DNA from: Paracoccus albus
GTDB lineage: Bacteria > Pseudomonadota > Alphaproteobacteria > Rhodobacterales > Rhodobacteraceae
NCBI RefSeq assembly: GCF_027913035.1
Contig: NZ_CP115775.1
Coordinates: forward strand, 1,116,001 to 1,180,000
Reading direction: 5' to 3'
DNA: 64,000 nt
Shown here: positions 54,295 to 63,572 of the stretch, piece by piece
How positions within the stretch are numbered: the stretch's first letter is position 1
Layout: the number at the start of each line of letters is the position of its first letter
The notes under the pieces: model-generated
The model's database searches: none
Told to the model about the DNA's origin: nothing
Seen by the model: only the letters and a program-made list of their open reading frames with translations
Program-made: the position numbers and the translations under genes

Positions 54295-55401
54295 TCAGGC
54301 CAGCAAGGGTTTGGCATTTTTCCGGTGACGCCGGATCAGTTCTTTCACCTCCCTGCCGGACAGGAACCTCCGCACGCCGTTGCGCGGCGTTGATGGGTCA
54401 GCGAAAAGCTGCGGAAACAATGTCTGGATCTCTCGACGGGCCGAGGGGCTGACCGCTTTAAGTGCTTCAGGCCCGGTGAACAGTGATTCTGTCCAGCACC
54501 CGTTCGACTGCACAAGTTCATGACGGTCGAAAAGCAGATGATAATAATCTACGCCCTCCGGCGGGTCCTCGATGGAAATGCCCGGCATGCCGCAAAGATG
54601 CTTTGCCGCGACCAACCCCTCTGCCGCGCCGCAAATGCGCTCTGCCACTGGTGAGTCGATCAGCACCCTGTGCTGAGGCGATACCGTCAGATCTTGGTCG
54701 GGATAGCCGTTGCCCAATGCGCCCTTGAGGATTCTGACCGCCCGCAGGTTCGGGGCAAGATCAAGCACCCGTGCGGAAACATGGCGATGACCTATCCAGC
54801 ACAGCGGCCGTGGCCCGCGGTCACGGGTCAGGATCAGGTCGCCTGCCGAAAGTTCCTCGACCCGACGGGGGCCGTACGCGGTCATGATCAATGTTCCCGC
54901 CCCAAAGCATATGGTGCCCAGATAGCTTTGCGGGATCTCCGTCGGCTGCATGGGAATATTTCTGCCATTGACGGGTATGGATACTTTGTATGTCCGCGCA
55001 GGATCAAATTGCTGAGTAGTGCCTTCTGCAGGAACGACCAGAACCGTCGTCCGATCACCGATGTCAGTAGAGAGTTTATATTTGCGACCGATGGTACGCG
55101 GTAGCATGACCAGATATTCAGCGTTGGTTTCGCGGTCGATGATTAATACCAACTTGTCTTTCAGAAACGTCAGCACGGAGCCTTCGTGGACGGTCTCGCC
55201 GCTGATCACGACGTCGCGCAGGACTTGCTGTCCAAGTTTCTCGTGCGTGCTGACCGCGTCGAATGAATTGTCTGGATCGTCTAAGTATATGTCTTGTTCC
55301 GCTGCATCTGCGAACGAAACACTGGTTATCCCCCAATAAGGGAAATCGTTGTTGGCCGGAACTTTCTCTTCAAATGTATAGGCCTTAATCAAATAAGCCA
55401 T
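54295..55401 (-). CDS. Hint domain-containing protein
   Basis: 368 residues. The N-terminal 180 residues (MAYLIKAYTFEEKVPANNDF) are not recognised. The C-terminal half is a Hint_2 domain of the kind frequent in Rhodobacterales, starting CFGAGTLIMTAYGPRRVEEL with SAGDLILTRDRG, then DLTVSPQHRVLI as the His-containing block. Inteins and hedgehog proteins self-process with this fold. Whether this one cleaves is unknown, and Cys at the Hint start is preserved. ATG 55401 lies after GAGGCGCGATCC. It stands between prmA and the UPF0173 gene. Confidence 0.85.
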   Translation of the reverse strand: MAYLIKAYTFEEKVPANNDFPYWGITSVSFADAAEQDIYLDDPDNSFDAVSTHEKLGQQVLRDVVISGETVHEGSVLTFLKDKLVLIIDRETNAEYLVMLPRTIGRKYKLSTDIGDRTTVLVVPAEGTTQQFDPARTYKVSIPVNGRNIPMQPTEIPQSYLGTICFGAGTLIMTAYGPRRVEELSAGDLILTRDRGPRPLCWIGHRHVSARVLDLAPNLRAVRILKGALGNGYPDQDLTVSPQHRVLIDSPVAERICGAAEGLVAAKHLCGMPGISIEDPPEGVDYYHLLFDRHELVQSNGCWTESLFTGPEALKAVSPSARREIQTLFPQLFADPSTPRNGVRRFLSGREVKELIRRHRKNAKPLLA

Positions 55402-55555
55402 GCGGATCGCGCCTCTTGTCCCGAAAGGTCTGACGAATTTCAACCAAAGGTTGATTAACAAGAGGTTAATGCTCCCGCTTTGTGGTGATTTCAGGTGGTA
55501 ATTCGCGTTAGCTCCGATAGGCTCGTGCAAGCTTTGCTGATAGAAGGAGAAGATG

Positions 55556-56245
55556 ATGCGTCTGACCTGGCTCGGCCATGCAAGCTGGCGACTTGAGATC
55601 GAAAATGCGGTGATTCTGATCGACCCCTGGCTGGACGGAAACCCCAGCTTTCCGGACGCCCAGAAGGCAGAGGCGATCAACGGGGCAACGCATATCCTGA
55701 TCACCCACGGACATGGCGATCACGCCTCAGAGGCTGTGGAGCTTGCCAAGGAAACGGGTATTCCGGTCGCTGGTATTTATGACCTGATGCAGTTCTGGGA
55801 GGGCGAACAGGGCATTGCGACCATAGGTTTCAACAAGGGCGGCACGGTCGATCTTGGGGGCGCGCAGGTCACGATGGTGAATGCGGTTCACTCATCTTCG
55901 CTTGGTCATGGCGCGGAGGGGCCGAACTATGCCGGACATGAAGCGGGCTATATGATCGCGGTCGAAGGAAAGGTGATCTATTTCTCGGGCGATACCGATA
56001 TCATGGCCGATATGGAGTGGATGGGCGACCTGCACAAGCCGGACATCGGCATTCTGTCGGTTGGCGGACATTTTACAATGGACCCGGCGCGGGCTGCCTA
56101 TGCGGCAAAACGCTGGTTCAACTTCGATACGATCGTATGCTCGCATTATCTGACCTTCGATTTCCTTCAGCCTGACATTGCGCCTTTGCGGGATGTCGGC
56201 GCGAAACTGATTGAACCGCAGGTGATGGAAGGCCTCACGCTCTGA
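55556..56245 (+). CDS. UPF0173 family metal-dependent hydrolase
   Basis: 229-residue MBL-fold hydrolase beginning MRLTWLGHASWRLEIENAVI. Metal motif ITHGHGDHASEAVEL, later His in MVNAVHSSSLGHGAEGP, Asp in FSGDTDIMADM and a terminal His in CSHYLTFDF. Physiological substrate unknown. The second of two adjacent ATGs (55553, 55556) is preferred because AAGGAG at 55544-55549 is then six bases away. Confidence 0.92.
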   Translation: MRLTWLGHASWRLEIENAVILIDPWLDGNPSFPDAQKAEAINGATHILITHGHGDHASEAVELAKETGIPVAGIYDLMQFWEGEQGIATIGFNKGGTVDLGGAQVTMVNAVHSSSLGHGAEGPNYAGHEAGYMIAVEGKVIYFSGDTDIMADMEWMGDLHKPDIGILSVGGHFTMDPARAAYAAKRWFNFDTIVCSHYLTFDFLQPDIAPLRDVGAKLIEPQVMEGLTL

Positions 56246-56314
56246 TGACGCTCTGCCGTGCTTGCAGCGCGTCGCAGGCGCGGCTAAACCCGCCGCAAGG
56301 CTAAAGGAGCACGC

Positions 56315-56602
56315 ATGTCCATCACCGAAGAAGAGGCGCGCAAGGTCGCCCATCTCGCCCGGATCGCGGTTGAGGAAGAACATCTTCCCGCGCTCGCCGG
56401 AGAGCTGAACAATATCCTGCATTTCATGGAGCAACTGAGCGAAGTCGATGTCGAAGGCGTCGAACCGATGACCGGCGTTACACCCATGCGGCTGAAGCGG
56501 CGCGAGGATGTCGTAACTGATGGTGGCTACCCTGAAAAGGTGCTGGCAAACGCCCCCGATGCGCGTGAAGGGTTCTTTGCGGTTCCGAAGGTGGTGGAAT
56601 GA
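56315..56602 (+). CDS. gatC: Asp-tRNA(Asn)/Glu-tRNA(Gln) amidotransferase subunit C
   Basis: 95-residue subunit that wraps around GatA and GatB to stabilise the complex. It begins [20 protein letters not shown] and contains [20 protein letters not shown], with a C-terminus ending [14 protein letters not shown], all typical. A TAAAGGAG site precedes the ATG. It overlaps gatA by four bases (ATGA). Confidence 0.97.
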   Translation: MSITEEEARKVAHLARIAVEEEHLPALAGELNNILHFMEQLSEVDVEGVEPMTGVTPMRLKRREDVVTDGGYPEKVLANAPDAREGFFAVPKVVE

Positions 56603-58080
56603 GCGATCTGAACAAACTGACCATTGCCGACGCGCGGGACGGGCTGCGCGAAGGGAAACTGTCGTCCGCAGAGCTGACCGAGGCGTGTCTGACCGCTATT
56701 GAGGGCGCGAATACGCTGAACGCCTTTGTGCATCAGACACCCGATCTGGCGCGAGAGATGGCGAAGGCCGCCGATCACCGCATCAAGGCGGGCGATGCGG
56801 TGGCGATGACCGGGATCCCGCTTGGCATCAAGGATGTCTTCTGCACCCGCGGCGTGGCGACGCAGGCGGCCAGCACTATCCTTGACGGTTTCCGGCCCGA
56901 ATATGAATCGACCGTGACCCAGAACCTGTGGGATGCGGGCGCGGTCATGCTGGGCAAGCTGAACATGGACGAATTCGCCATGGGTTCGTCGAATGAGACA
57001 AGCGCCTATGGCAATGCCGTCAACCCGTGGAGGCTGGGCGATCAGGAACTGACGCCGGGCGGTTCGTCGGGTGGGTCGGCTGCTGCTGTGGCGGCTGATC
57101 TGTGTCTGGCCGCGACCGGTACGGATACCGGCGGCTCGATCCGCCAGCCCGCGGCGTTCACGGGCACGGTGGGCCTCAAGCCGACCTATGGCCGTGTCAG
57201 CCGGTGGGGAACGATTGCTTACGCTTCCAGCCTCGATCAGGCCGGGCCAATGACCAAGACCGTGCGCGATGCGGCGATCATGCTGGGCGCAATGGCATCG
57301 AGCGATCCTAAGGACTCGACCTCTGCCGATATTCCTGTGCCGGATTTCGAGGCCGCGCTGACCGGCGATATTCGCGGCAAGAAGATCGGGATTCCACGCG
57401 AATACCGGATTGAAGGCATTCCTGCGGAAATCGACGCTCTGTGGCAAAAGGGCGCTGAAATGCTGCGTGATGCCGGCGCAGAGGTCGTCGATATCAGCCT
57501 GCCGCATACGAAATACGCGCTGCCAGCCTATTACGTTATCGCACCGGCAGAGGCGTCGTCGAACCTCGCCCGTTATGACGGCGTGCGTTACGGTCGCCGT
57601 GCCAAGCTGGGGCAGGGTGACGGCATCGTCGAGATGTATGAAAAAACCCGCGCCGAAGGCTTCGGACCAGAGGTCAAGCGCCGTCTGATGATCGGCACCT
57701 ATGTGTTGTCGGCGGGCTTCTATGACGCCTATTACAACCGCGCCCGCAAGGTGCGCTCGCTCATCAAGCGCGACTTCGATCAGGCTTATGCCTCGGGTGT
57801 GGATGCGATCCTGACGCCTGCGACACCGTCGGCGGCTTTCGGGCTGGGCGACATGTCAGGCAAAGACCCGGTCGAGATGTATCTGATGGATGTCTTTACC
57901 GTGACCGTGAACCTTGCCGGGCTGCCGGGAATTTCCGTGCCGGTCGGTCTGGATGGTCAGGGTCTGCCCTTGGGCCTGCAATTGATCGGGCGTCCCTTCG
58001 AAGAAGGCGATCTGCTGAATCACGCCTACGCACTTGAACGTGCCGCTGGTTTTGCCGAGAAACCAGATAGCTGGTGGTAA
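56599..58080 (+). CDS. gatA: Asp-tRNA(Asn)/Glu-tRNA(Gln) amidotransferase subunit A
   Basis: Glutaminase subunit of GatCAB, 493 residues, amidase-signature family. The catalytic Lys is in [12 protein letters not shown], the cis-Ser in [15 protein letters not shown] and the nucleophile Ser in [13 protein letters not shown]. Ammonia released here passes to GatB. Translationally coupled to gatC. gatB is separate, at 38008-39522. Confidence 0.97.
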   Translation: MSDLNKLTIADARDGLREGKLSSAELTEACLTAIEGANTLNAFVHQTPDLAREMAKAADHRIKAGDAVAMTGIPLGIKDVFCTRGVATQAASTILDGFRPEYESTVTQNLWDAGAVMLGKLNMDEFAMGSSNETSAYGNAVNPWRLGDQELTPGGSSGGSAAAVAADLCLAATGTDTGGSIRQPAAFTGTVGLKPTYGRVSRWGTIAYASSLDQAGPMTKTVRDAAIMLGAMASSDPKDSTSADIPVPDFEAALTGDIRGKKIGIPREYRIEGIPAEIDALWQKGAEMLRDAGAEVVDISLPHTKYALPAYYVIAPAEASSNLARYDGVRYGRRAKLGQGDGIVEMYEKTRAEGFGPEVKRRLMIGTYVLSAGFYDAYYNRARKVRSLIKRDFDQAYASGVDAILTPATPSAAFGLGDMSGKDPVEMYLMDVFTVTVNLAGLPGISVPVGLDGQGLPLGLQLIGRPFEEGDLLNHAYALERAAGFAEKPDSWW

Positions 58081-58102
58081 AAGTCATTTGAAGGGACTCG
58101 CG

Positions 58103-58762
58103 ATGAAGAAAGTGCTTTTGGGACTGGTTTGCATTGCGGGCCTTGCGGCCTGTGCGGATGGAACGGGGCAGGTGCTTGACCCGCGCTATCGTTTCGACAG
58201 CGACCGCCCCTATGACGAATACCGGGCCGCGCGTGAAATGGCACTGACCGGGCAGGCGGCTGCGCCGCAGACCGTACCGAAAACGCGGCCTTTCGATGCC
58301 CCCACCGCAGAAGAAATCGCCAGCCCGACCGCTTATCAGCGCGTTCAGCAACGTCGTGCGCAGATGCGCCGTGGCGCGGCGGGCGGCGGTGGCTATGTCG
58401 ATCCCGATACCGGACAGATTCTGCCGTCGAATACCACCACTGTGACCCGTAGCGCTGCGGCAATTTCGCAGGCGCCTGCATCCATTCCGCCTGCGCATGT
58501 GAATGACAGCCCGGATACCGACGCGCTCAGCCGCTATGCCGGAACGCAGCGCCACGCGCCGGGCACTGCTGCGTTCAGCCGCAGCGGCGGTACGGAGGAG
58601 GCGGCGGCGCGGGCCTGCGCGCGCTACCCGAATGCCGAGGCCGCGCAGCTGATGTTCCTGTCATCCGGCGGACCGCAGCGCGATCCGATGGGGATGGACC
58701 CGGATGGCGACGGCTATGTCTGCGGCTGGGACCCGACGCATTACCGCGTCGACCGGCTGTGA
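58103..58762 (+). CDS. Excalibur-like lipoprotein
   Basis: 219 residues. A signal peptide with lipobox LAAC (Cys near 17) indicates an outer- or inner-membrane lipoprotein. A Pro/Arg-rich middle part follows. The C-terminal 55 residues (RACARYPNAEAAQLMFLSSG, then GMDPDGDGYVCGWDPTHYR) carry the DxDxDGxxC motif of the Excalibur calcium-binding domain. Binding of Ca2+ is likely; role unknown. ATG 58103 follows AAGGGA. It is 22 bases after gatA. Confidence 0.83.
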   Translation: MKKVLLGLVCIAGLAACADGTGQVLDPRYRFDSDRPYDEYRAAREMALTGQAAAPQTVPKTRPFDAPTAEEIASPTAYQRVQQRRAQMRRGAAGGGGYVDPDTGQILPSNTTTVTRSAAAISQAPASIPPAHVNDSPDTDALSRYAGTQRHAPGTAAFSRSGGTEEAAARACARYPNAEAAQLMFLSSGGPQRDPMGMDPDGDGYVCGWDPTHYRVDRL

Positions 58763-58880
58763 TTACCTGTAAAGAAGGCGTCGTTGCCCGAAACCTGGAT
58801 GAGGGTGAAACATTGTTCCTTGTTCGTCCCGACTGGCATGTCATCGGCGATGACGCGAAAATCCGGCGCAGCAGCAGGGG

Positions 58881-59540
58881 ATGACGCATCCATCCCCGAA
58901 TCACGGCGAAAGGCGCGGCGGTGCACGGCCTTCGCTGATCGTGATCCATTATACCGGCATGAGCGACGGCCCGTCTGCCCGCGCGCGCCTGTGTGATCCG
59001 CAGGCAGAGGTCAGTGCCCATTGGCTGATCGATGAAGATGGCACGGCGGAGGCACTTGTGCCTGAGGATCGCCGCGCATGGCATGCTGGAGCGGGTTCGT
59101 GGCAGGGTAAGGATGACGTCAATTCGCGCTCTATCGGGATTGAACTGGTCAATCCCGGTAACAGGCCATTTGCAGCTGCACAGATGGATGCGCTTGAGAC
59201 GCTGCTGGCGGGCATCATGTCGCGTTGGTCCATCGGACCCGAGGCCGTTATCGGCCATTCCGACATGGCGCCGGGCCGCAAATTTGATCCGGGCCCGCGT
59301 TTCGACTGGGCGCGACTGGCGCGGCAGGGGCTGGCTGTTCATCCGGGCGCCGCGGGCGAGGATATGGCGCTCGGTGACAGCCTTGCAGCACTTGGCTATC
59401 CTGAAGCAGAAGAGAATGACCGCCTGTCGGCTTTCCGGCTGCGTTTCCGTCCCGGCGAGACTGGCCCGGAAACAGAAGCCGACCGGCGCGTGGCATCCGC
59501 GGCCGTGGCGGCATTTGGTGAGATCACCGATAGCGCGTGA
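58881..59540 (+). CDS. N-acetylmuramoyl-L-alanine amidase, AmpD/AmiD-like
   Basis: 219-residue amidase_2 domain enzyme. Zinc His in LIVIHYTGM, the region IDEDGTAEALVPEDRRAWHA, the NSRSIGIELVNPG motif and the last ligands in GHSDMAPGRKFDPGPRF are present. A C-terminal extension of about 70 residues may bind peptidoglycan. No signal peptide is seen, so it may be cytosolic and recycle anhydro-muropeptides like AmpD. The ATG at 58881 follows CAGCAGGGG. Confidence 0.88.
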   Translation: MTHPSPNHGERRGGARPSLIVIHYTGMSDGPSARARLCDPQAEVSAHWLIDEDGTAEALVPEDRRAWHAGAGSWQGKDDVNSRSIGIELVNPGNRPFAAAQMDALETLLAGIMSRWSIGPEAVIGHSDMAPGRKFDPGPRFDWARLARQGLAVHPGAAGEDMALGDSLAALGYPEAEENDRLSAFRLRFRPGETGPETEADRRVASAAVAAFGEITDSA

Positions 59541-59653
59541 TTCCAGGGCGGGAATGCGACTGGCATCGACGCGAAACCACAGCCCCCGTCGAAAGATAAA
59601 CTCCGAGGTGACACGCCCTTGCCTATCGCTTGGGCAATGGCTAATCGCCGGTC

Positions 59654-61030
59654 ATGGACTTCGCGCGTTACCGCCCTCATCTGATCGCCACGCTGGCGCT
59701 TGGCCTGCCGCTTGTCGGCGGGCATCTGGCGCGTATGGCGATTGGTATCACCGATACGGTGATGATCGGCTGGTACGGGGTGGATGCGCTTGCGGCGCTA
59801 GTGCTGGCCACGTCATATCAGTTCATCTTTTTCATGTTAGGCGCGGGCTACGGGCTGGGCGTCATGGGGCTGCTGGCTTCGGCCAATGCGCGCGGCGACA
59901 TGACAGAGATCCGACGCGCAACGCGCATGGCGCTGTGGCTTTCGACCATCCATTCCGTCGTGATCATGCCCGTGATGTGGTATTCCGAGCCGATCCTGCT
60001 GGCCATCGGTCAGGAACCCATCGTGGCAGAGCTGTCGCAGGACTATATGCGGATTGCGGGTTGGGGCGGTCTGGCCTTTCTTTGGGCGATGACGCTGAAC
60101 TCCTACCTCGCGTCGATGGGGCGGACGCAGGTGGTTTTGTGGCTGACGGTCGTCGGTATTCCGTTGAATATCCTGATGAACTGGATCTTCATATTCGGGA
60201 ATCTCGGCGCGCCGGCACTGGGCGTGCGGGGTGCGGCCATCGCCTCGATCGTCACGCAATATGTCACGCTGGCGGCGATACTCGTCTATGCGCTTTGGCT
60301 GCCGCAGGCCCGGCCCATCGCCCTGCTACAGCGCTTCTGGCGGCCTGATTGGCAGGCTTTTCGGGCGATCTTCCTGCTGGGTCTGCCAGTCGGGCTGACT
60401 CTTGTGGCGGAAATCGGCATGTTCGTCGGCAGCAATATCATGATGGGCTGGTTTGGCACTCGTGCACTGGCCGCACATGGCATTGCGCTGCAATTGTCCT
60501 CGATTTCCTTCATGTTCCATCTTGGCATGTCTAATGCCGGGACCATCCGTGCGGGTCAGGCGCAGGCGCATGGCGATCCGATTGAAATGCGCGATGTCGC
60601 GACCTCCCTGATCGTATTGTCGGTGGGCTTTGCCATACTGACCAGCCTGGTTTTCATCCTGACGCCCGGTCCGCTTGTGGCACTTTACCTTGATCCGGCA
60701 AATCCAGAAGCGCCCCAGATTCTGACGCTGGCCGTCGGGCTGATGTTCTGGGCGGCGCTGTTCCAGCTGGTCGATGCGATGCAGGTGCAGGGCCTGGGTC
60801 TGCTGCGCGGCGTGCAGGATACAAGGCGGCCTATGTGGTATGCGACGATAAGCTATCTGCTGGTCGGTTTGCCTGCGGGTTACATCTTTGCCTTTCCGCT
60901 TGGCATCGGCCCTGCCGGTCTGTGGATGGGCCTGCTGGTCGGGTTGAGCGTTGCTGCCGTTCTGATGCTCGGCCGTTTCTATTCCGGATTGTCGCGGGGG
61001 GACTGGACCCGTGCGGTCCAGCCGGGATAA
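59654..61030 (+). CDS. MATE family efflux transporter
   Basis: 458-residue inner-membrane cation/drug antiporter with 12 predicted helices. Family segments are LALGLPLVGGHLARMAIGIT, TVMIGWYGVDALAALVLATS, and PLNILMNWIFIFG with GAPALGVRGAAIAS (the conserved central PxxxxNxxxI region). Exports drugs or metabolites using H+ or Na+. The long overlapping frame in another phase from 59032 is a shadow. The gene precedes a small Lrp-type protein. Confidence 0.93.
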   Translation: MDFARYRPHLIATLALGLPLVGGHLARMAIGITDTVMIGWYGVDALAALVLATSYQFIFFMLGAGYGLGVMGLLASANARGDMTEIRRATRMALWLSTIHSVVIMPVMWYSEPILLAIGQEPIVAELSQDYMRIAGWGGLAFLWAMTLNSYLASMGRTQVVLWLTVVGIPLNILMNWIFIFGNLGAPALGVRGAAIASIVTQYVTLAAILVYALWLPQARPIALLQRFWRPDWQAFRAIFLLGLPVGLTLVAEIGMFVGSNIMMGWFGTRALAAHGIALQLSSISFMFHLGMSNAGTIRAGQAQAHGDPIEMRDVATSLIVLSVGFAILTSLVFILTPGPLVALYLDPANPEAPQILTLAVGLMFWAALFQLVDAMQVQGLGLLRGVQDTRRPMWYATISYLLVGLPAGYIFAFPLGIGPAGLWMGLLVGLSVAAVLMLGRFYSGLSRGDWTRAVQPG

Positions 61031-61060
61031 CCTGCGACAAATCTTACCGAAAGGCTGCCC

Positions 61061-61297
61061 ATGCGCCCCGTTTTTGTTCAGTTCCGCTGCGCACCCGGCC
61101 GGACCTATGACGTCGCCGATGCCATTTATGACCGCGAGGTCGTGTCAGAGCTTTATTCGACATCAGGCGAATATGACCTTCTTGCAAAGGTCTATATCCC
61201 CGAAGAAGCGGATGTCGGCCATTGGCTGAACGAAAACCTGTTCGGGATCGACGGGATCGTGCGGACCCTGACCACAATGACCTTCAAGGCATTCTGA
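61061..61297 (+). CDS. Stand-alone Lrp/AsnC ligand-binding (RAM) domain protein
   Basis: 78 residues, only the effector-binding RAM domain of Lrp/AsnC regulators without the DNA-binding part. It reads MRPVFVQFRCAPGRTYDVAD, STSGEYDLLAKVYIPEEADV and IDGIVRTLTTMTFKAF. Stand-alone RAM proteins form oligomeric rings that bind amino acids. Target genes unknown. Complete at both ends, with no upstream helix-turn-helix sequence in frame. Confidence 0.9.
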   Translation: MRPVFVQFRCAPGRTYDVADAIYDREVVSELYSTSGEYDLLAKVYIPEEADVGHWLNENLFGIDGIVRTLTTMTFKAF

Positions 61298-61365
61298 AAA
61301 CGCAGGCTGCCCTTTTCCTTCGCGCTGCAAAGGCATAGGTTCTCGCCCAAGCAATTGAGGTGGCC

Positions 61366-62544
61366 ATGTCGTTCTTTTCCAAGCTGCGAGAGCGGCTGAC
61401 CAAATCATCATCCAAGATCGGGCAGGGGCTTGACGATCTGGTGGGCGATGGCTCTCCCGAGCCTGATACGAATCCCACGCCAGAACCGCCCCCGCCTGCT
61501 GAGGCAAAGCCGCCAGAACCACCGGCCTCGCCTGCATCTGTCTGCCCTGCGCCCGCTTCTCCTCCAGAGCCTGCTCTGCCAGTGGATCCGGCGCCAATTC
61601 CGATGCCCATGCCCGACGCGCGGCCCGCAACGCCGCCCGCGCCGGAGCCGGCGAAGAAGCCCGGCCTGATGGGTCGCATTTTCGGAGGCGGCGCGACCGC
61701 AGCCCCAGCGGAACCGAAGCGAGAGCTTGACGATGAAATGCTGGAGGATCTGGAGGACACCCTTGTCGCCGCTGATATGGGCGTGGACACTGCGCTGCGG
61801 GTGACTGCCAATATCGCTGAGGGGCGGATGGGACGGCGCGTCTCGGCCACTGAACTGAAAACTCTGCTGGCGAACGAGATCACGCGGATCATGACTCCGG
61901 TCGCGCAGCCCCTGCCGCTTTATCCGAAGAAGCCGCAGGTGGTGCTGGTCGTGGGGGTCAACGGGTCGGGCAAGACAACGACCATCGGCAAACTGGCCAG
62001 CCAGTTCAAGGCGGCGGGCAAGAATGTGGTCATCGCGGCGGGCGACACCTTCCGTGCCGCTGCGGTCGAACAGTTGCAGGTCTGGGGGCAGCGTGCTGGT
62101 GTGCCGGTGATGACGGCGCCCGAAGGGTCCGACCCCGCCAGCCTTGCCTTTGACGCCATGGCTCGGGCCGAGGCAGAGGGTGCGGATCTGTTGATGATCG
62201 ACACCGCAGGACGGTTGCAGAACCGCGCCGACCTGATGGAGGAGCTTGCCAAGATCGTCCGCGTCATCCGCAAGAAGGACCCGACGGCGCCGCATAATAC
62301 CTTGCTGGTACTGGATGCCACGACCGGGCAGAATGCGCTGTCTCAAGTGGAAACGTTCCAGAAACTCGCCGATGTGTCCGGGCTGGTGATGACCAAGCTG
62401 GACGGCACCGCGCGCGGCGGCGTGTTGGTGGCGCTTGCCGATAAGTTCGGCCTGCCTATTCATGCGATTGGTGTGGGCGAGCAGATCGACGATCTGGACG
62501 CCTTTGAACCGGATGAGTTTGCCCGCGCGCTCGTCGGGTTGTGA
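61366..62544 (+). CDS. ftsY: Signal recognition particle receptor FtsY
   Basis: SRP-receptor GTPase delivering ribosomes to the Sec translocon, 392 residues. A basic start (MSFFSKLRERLTKSSSKIGQ) is followed by a Pro-rich acidic A-domain (about 25-105), and then the NG domain. That includes VLVVGVNGSGKTTTIGKLA, AAGDTFRAAAVEQL, DTAGRLQNRADLMEEL and TKLDGTARGG. ATG 61366 has GAGG five bases upstream; GTG 61360 is an alternative. The stop shares a base with the next ATG. Confidence 0.97.
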   Translation: MSFFSKLRERLTKSSSKIGQGLDDLVGDGSPEPDTNPTPEPPPPAEAKPPEPPASPASVCPAPASPPEPALPVDPAPIPMPMPDARPATPPAPEPAKKPGLMGRIFGGGATAAPAEPKRELDDEMLEDLEDTLVAADMGVDTALRVTANIAEGRMGRRVSATELKTLLANEITRIMTPVAQPLPLYPKKPQVVLVVGVNGSGKTTTIGKLASQFKAAGKNVVIAAGDTFRAAAVEQLQVWGQRAGVPVMTAPEGSDPASLAFDAMARAEAEGADLLMIDTAGRLQNRADLMEELAKIVRVIRKKDPTAPHNTLLVLDATTGQNALSQVETFQKLADVSGLVMTKLDGTARGGVLVALADKFGLPIHAIGVGEQIDDLDAFEPDEFARALVGL

Positions 62545-63572
62545 TGCCTGGCCGCGTCCCTTCGGTCGCGGCCTTCGCAGCCGTCGCCCTTGCCCCCGCG
62601 CTGCTGATGATCTGGGGGGCAGCCAGTGGCGGCTGGACGCTCTGGGCCGGTTTTCTGTGGATGGCCGTTGTCGCGCCGCTGGCCGATACGCTGATTGCAA
62701 CGGGTTTTGGTAATGCACGGCACGACGAGCGCTTTCCGGCGGCAGATGCCTTGCTTGTTGTGCTGGCGTTCAGTCATCTTTGCCTCTTGGTCGCGGCCTT
62801 GGGTGCTTTCGCGAATGACTGGCTGACCGGCTGGGAACGCATCGCGCTGTTTCTGGGTGCGGGCATGTGGTTCGGCCAGGTCACCAACTCATTCGCGCAT
62901 GAACTGATCCATCGCGGCAGCCGGGGCCTGTTTCGTCTGGGTGCGGCAGTCTATGTCAGCCTGCTGTTCGGCCACCATGTCAGCGCGCATCGGCTGGTTC
63001 ATCACAGCAATGTCGCCACAGATGCCGACCCGAATTCCGCCCGGAAGGGTGAAAGTTTTTGGGCCTTCTTTCCGCGCGCATGGTTCGGGTCATTTCGCGC
63101 CGGGCTCGCGGCAGAGCGCAAACGCAGCACCGCTTCGGGCCGGATGAACCCCTATCTCTACTGGATCGGCGGCGCGGCGTTTTTCCTGATGCTGGTCGCG
63201 CTGATCTTCGGGACGCGGGCGCTTGCGGACTATATTCTGCTTTGCCTTTATGCGCAGATGCAGCTGATGCTGTCCGATTATGTCCAGCATTACGGGTTGC
63301 GCCGCGCCAAGGTAAGGGGACGCATCGAACCTGTTGGACCAAGGCACAGCTGGGACGCACCGCATCCTTTTTCCTCGCTTGCGATGGTCAATGCGCCGCG
63401 CCATTCCGACCACCATGCCCATCCGGGACGTATCTATCCCGCATTGCAACTGGGGGGCGCACAGCGTCCGATGCTGCCCTATTCGCTGCCGGTCATGGGG
63501 GCAATCGCGATGGTTCCACCGTTATGGCGGCGGGTCATGGATCGTCGCGTTGATCGGATGATGGCGGATTAA
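62544..63572 (+). CDS. AlkB-like membrane diiron hydroxylase/desaturase
   Basis: 342-residue membrane protein with about six hydrophobic helices and the His boxes of alkane 1-monooxygenases: NSFAHELIHRGS, GHHVSAHRLVHHSNVATDAD, the LSDYVQHYGLRR segment, and NAPRHSDHHAHPGRIYPALQ. It probably hydroxylates or desaturates a hydrophobic substrate, using rubredoxin-type electron transfer not encoded here. Substrate unknown. ATG 62544 shares one base with the ftsY stop; a GTG three bases upstream is also in frame. It converges with hrpB, overlapping four bases. Confidence 0.9.
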   Translation: MPGRVPSVAAFAAVALAPALLMIWGAASGGWTLWAGFLWMAVVAPLADTLIATGFGNARHDERFPAADALLVVLAFSHLCLLVAALGAFANDWLTGWERIALFLGAGMWFGQVTNSFAHELIHRGSRGLFRLGAAVYVSLLFGHHVSAHRLVHHSNVATDADPNSARKGESFWAFFPRAWFGSFRAGLAAERKRSTASGRMNPYLYWIGGAAFFLMLVALIFGTRALADYILLCLYAQMQLMLSDYVQHYGLRRAKVRGRIEPVGPRHSWDAPHPFSSLAMVNAPRHSDHHAHPGRIYPALQLGGAQRPMLPYSLPVMGAIAMVPPLWRRVMDRRVDRMMAD

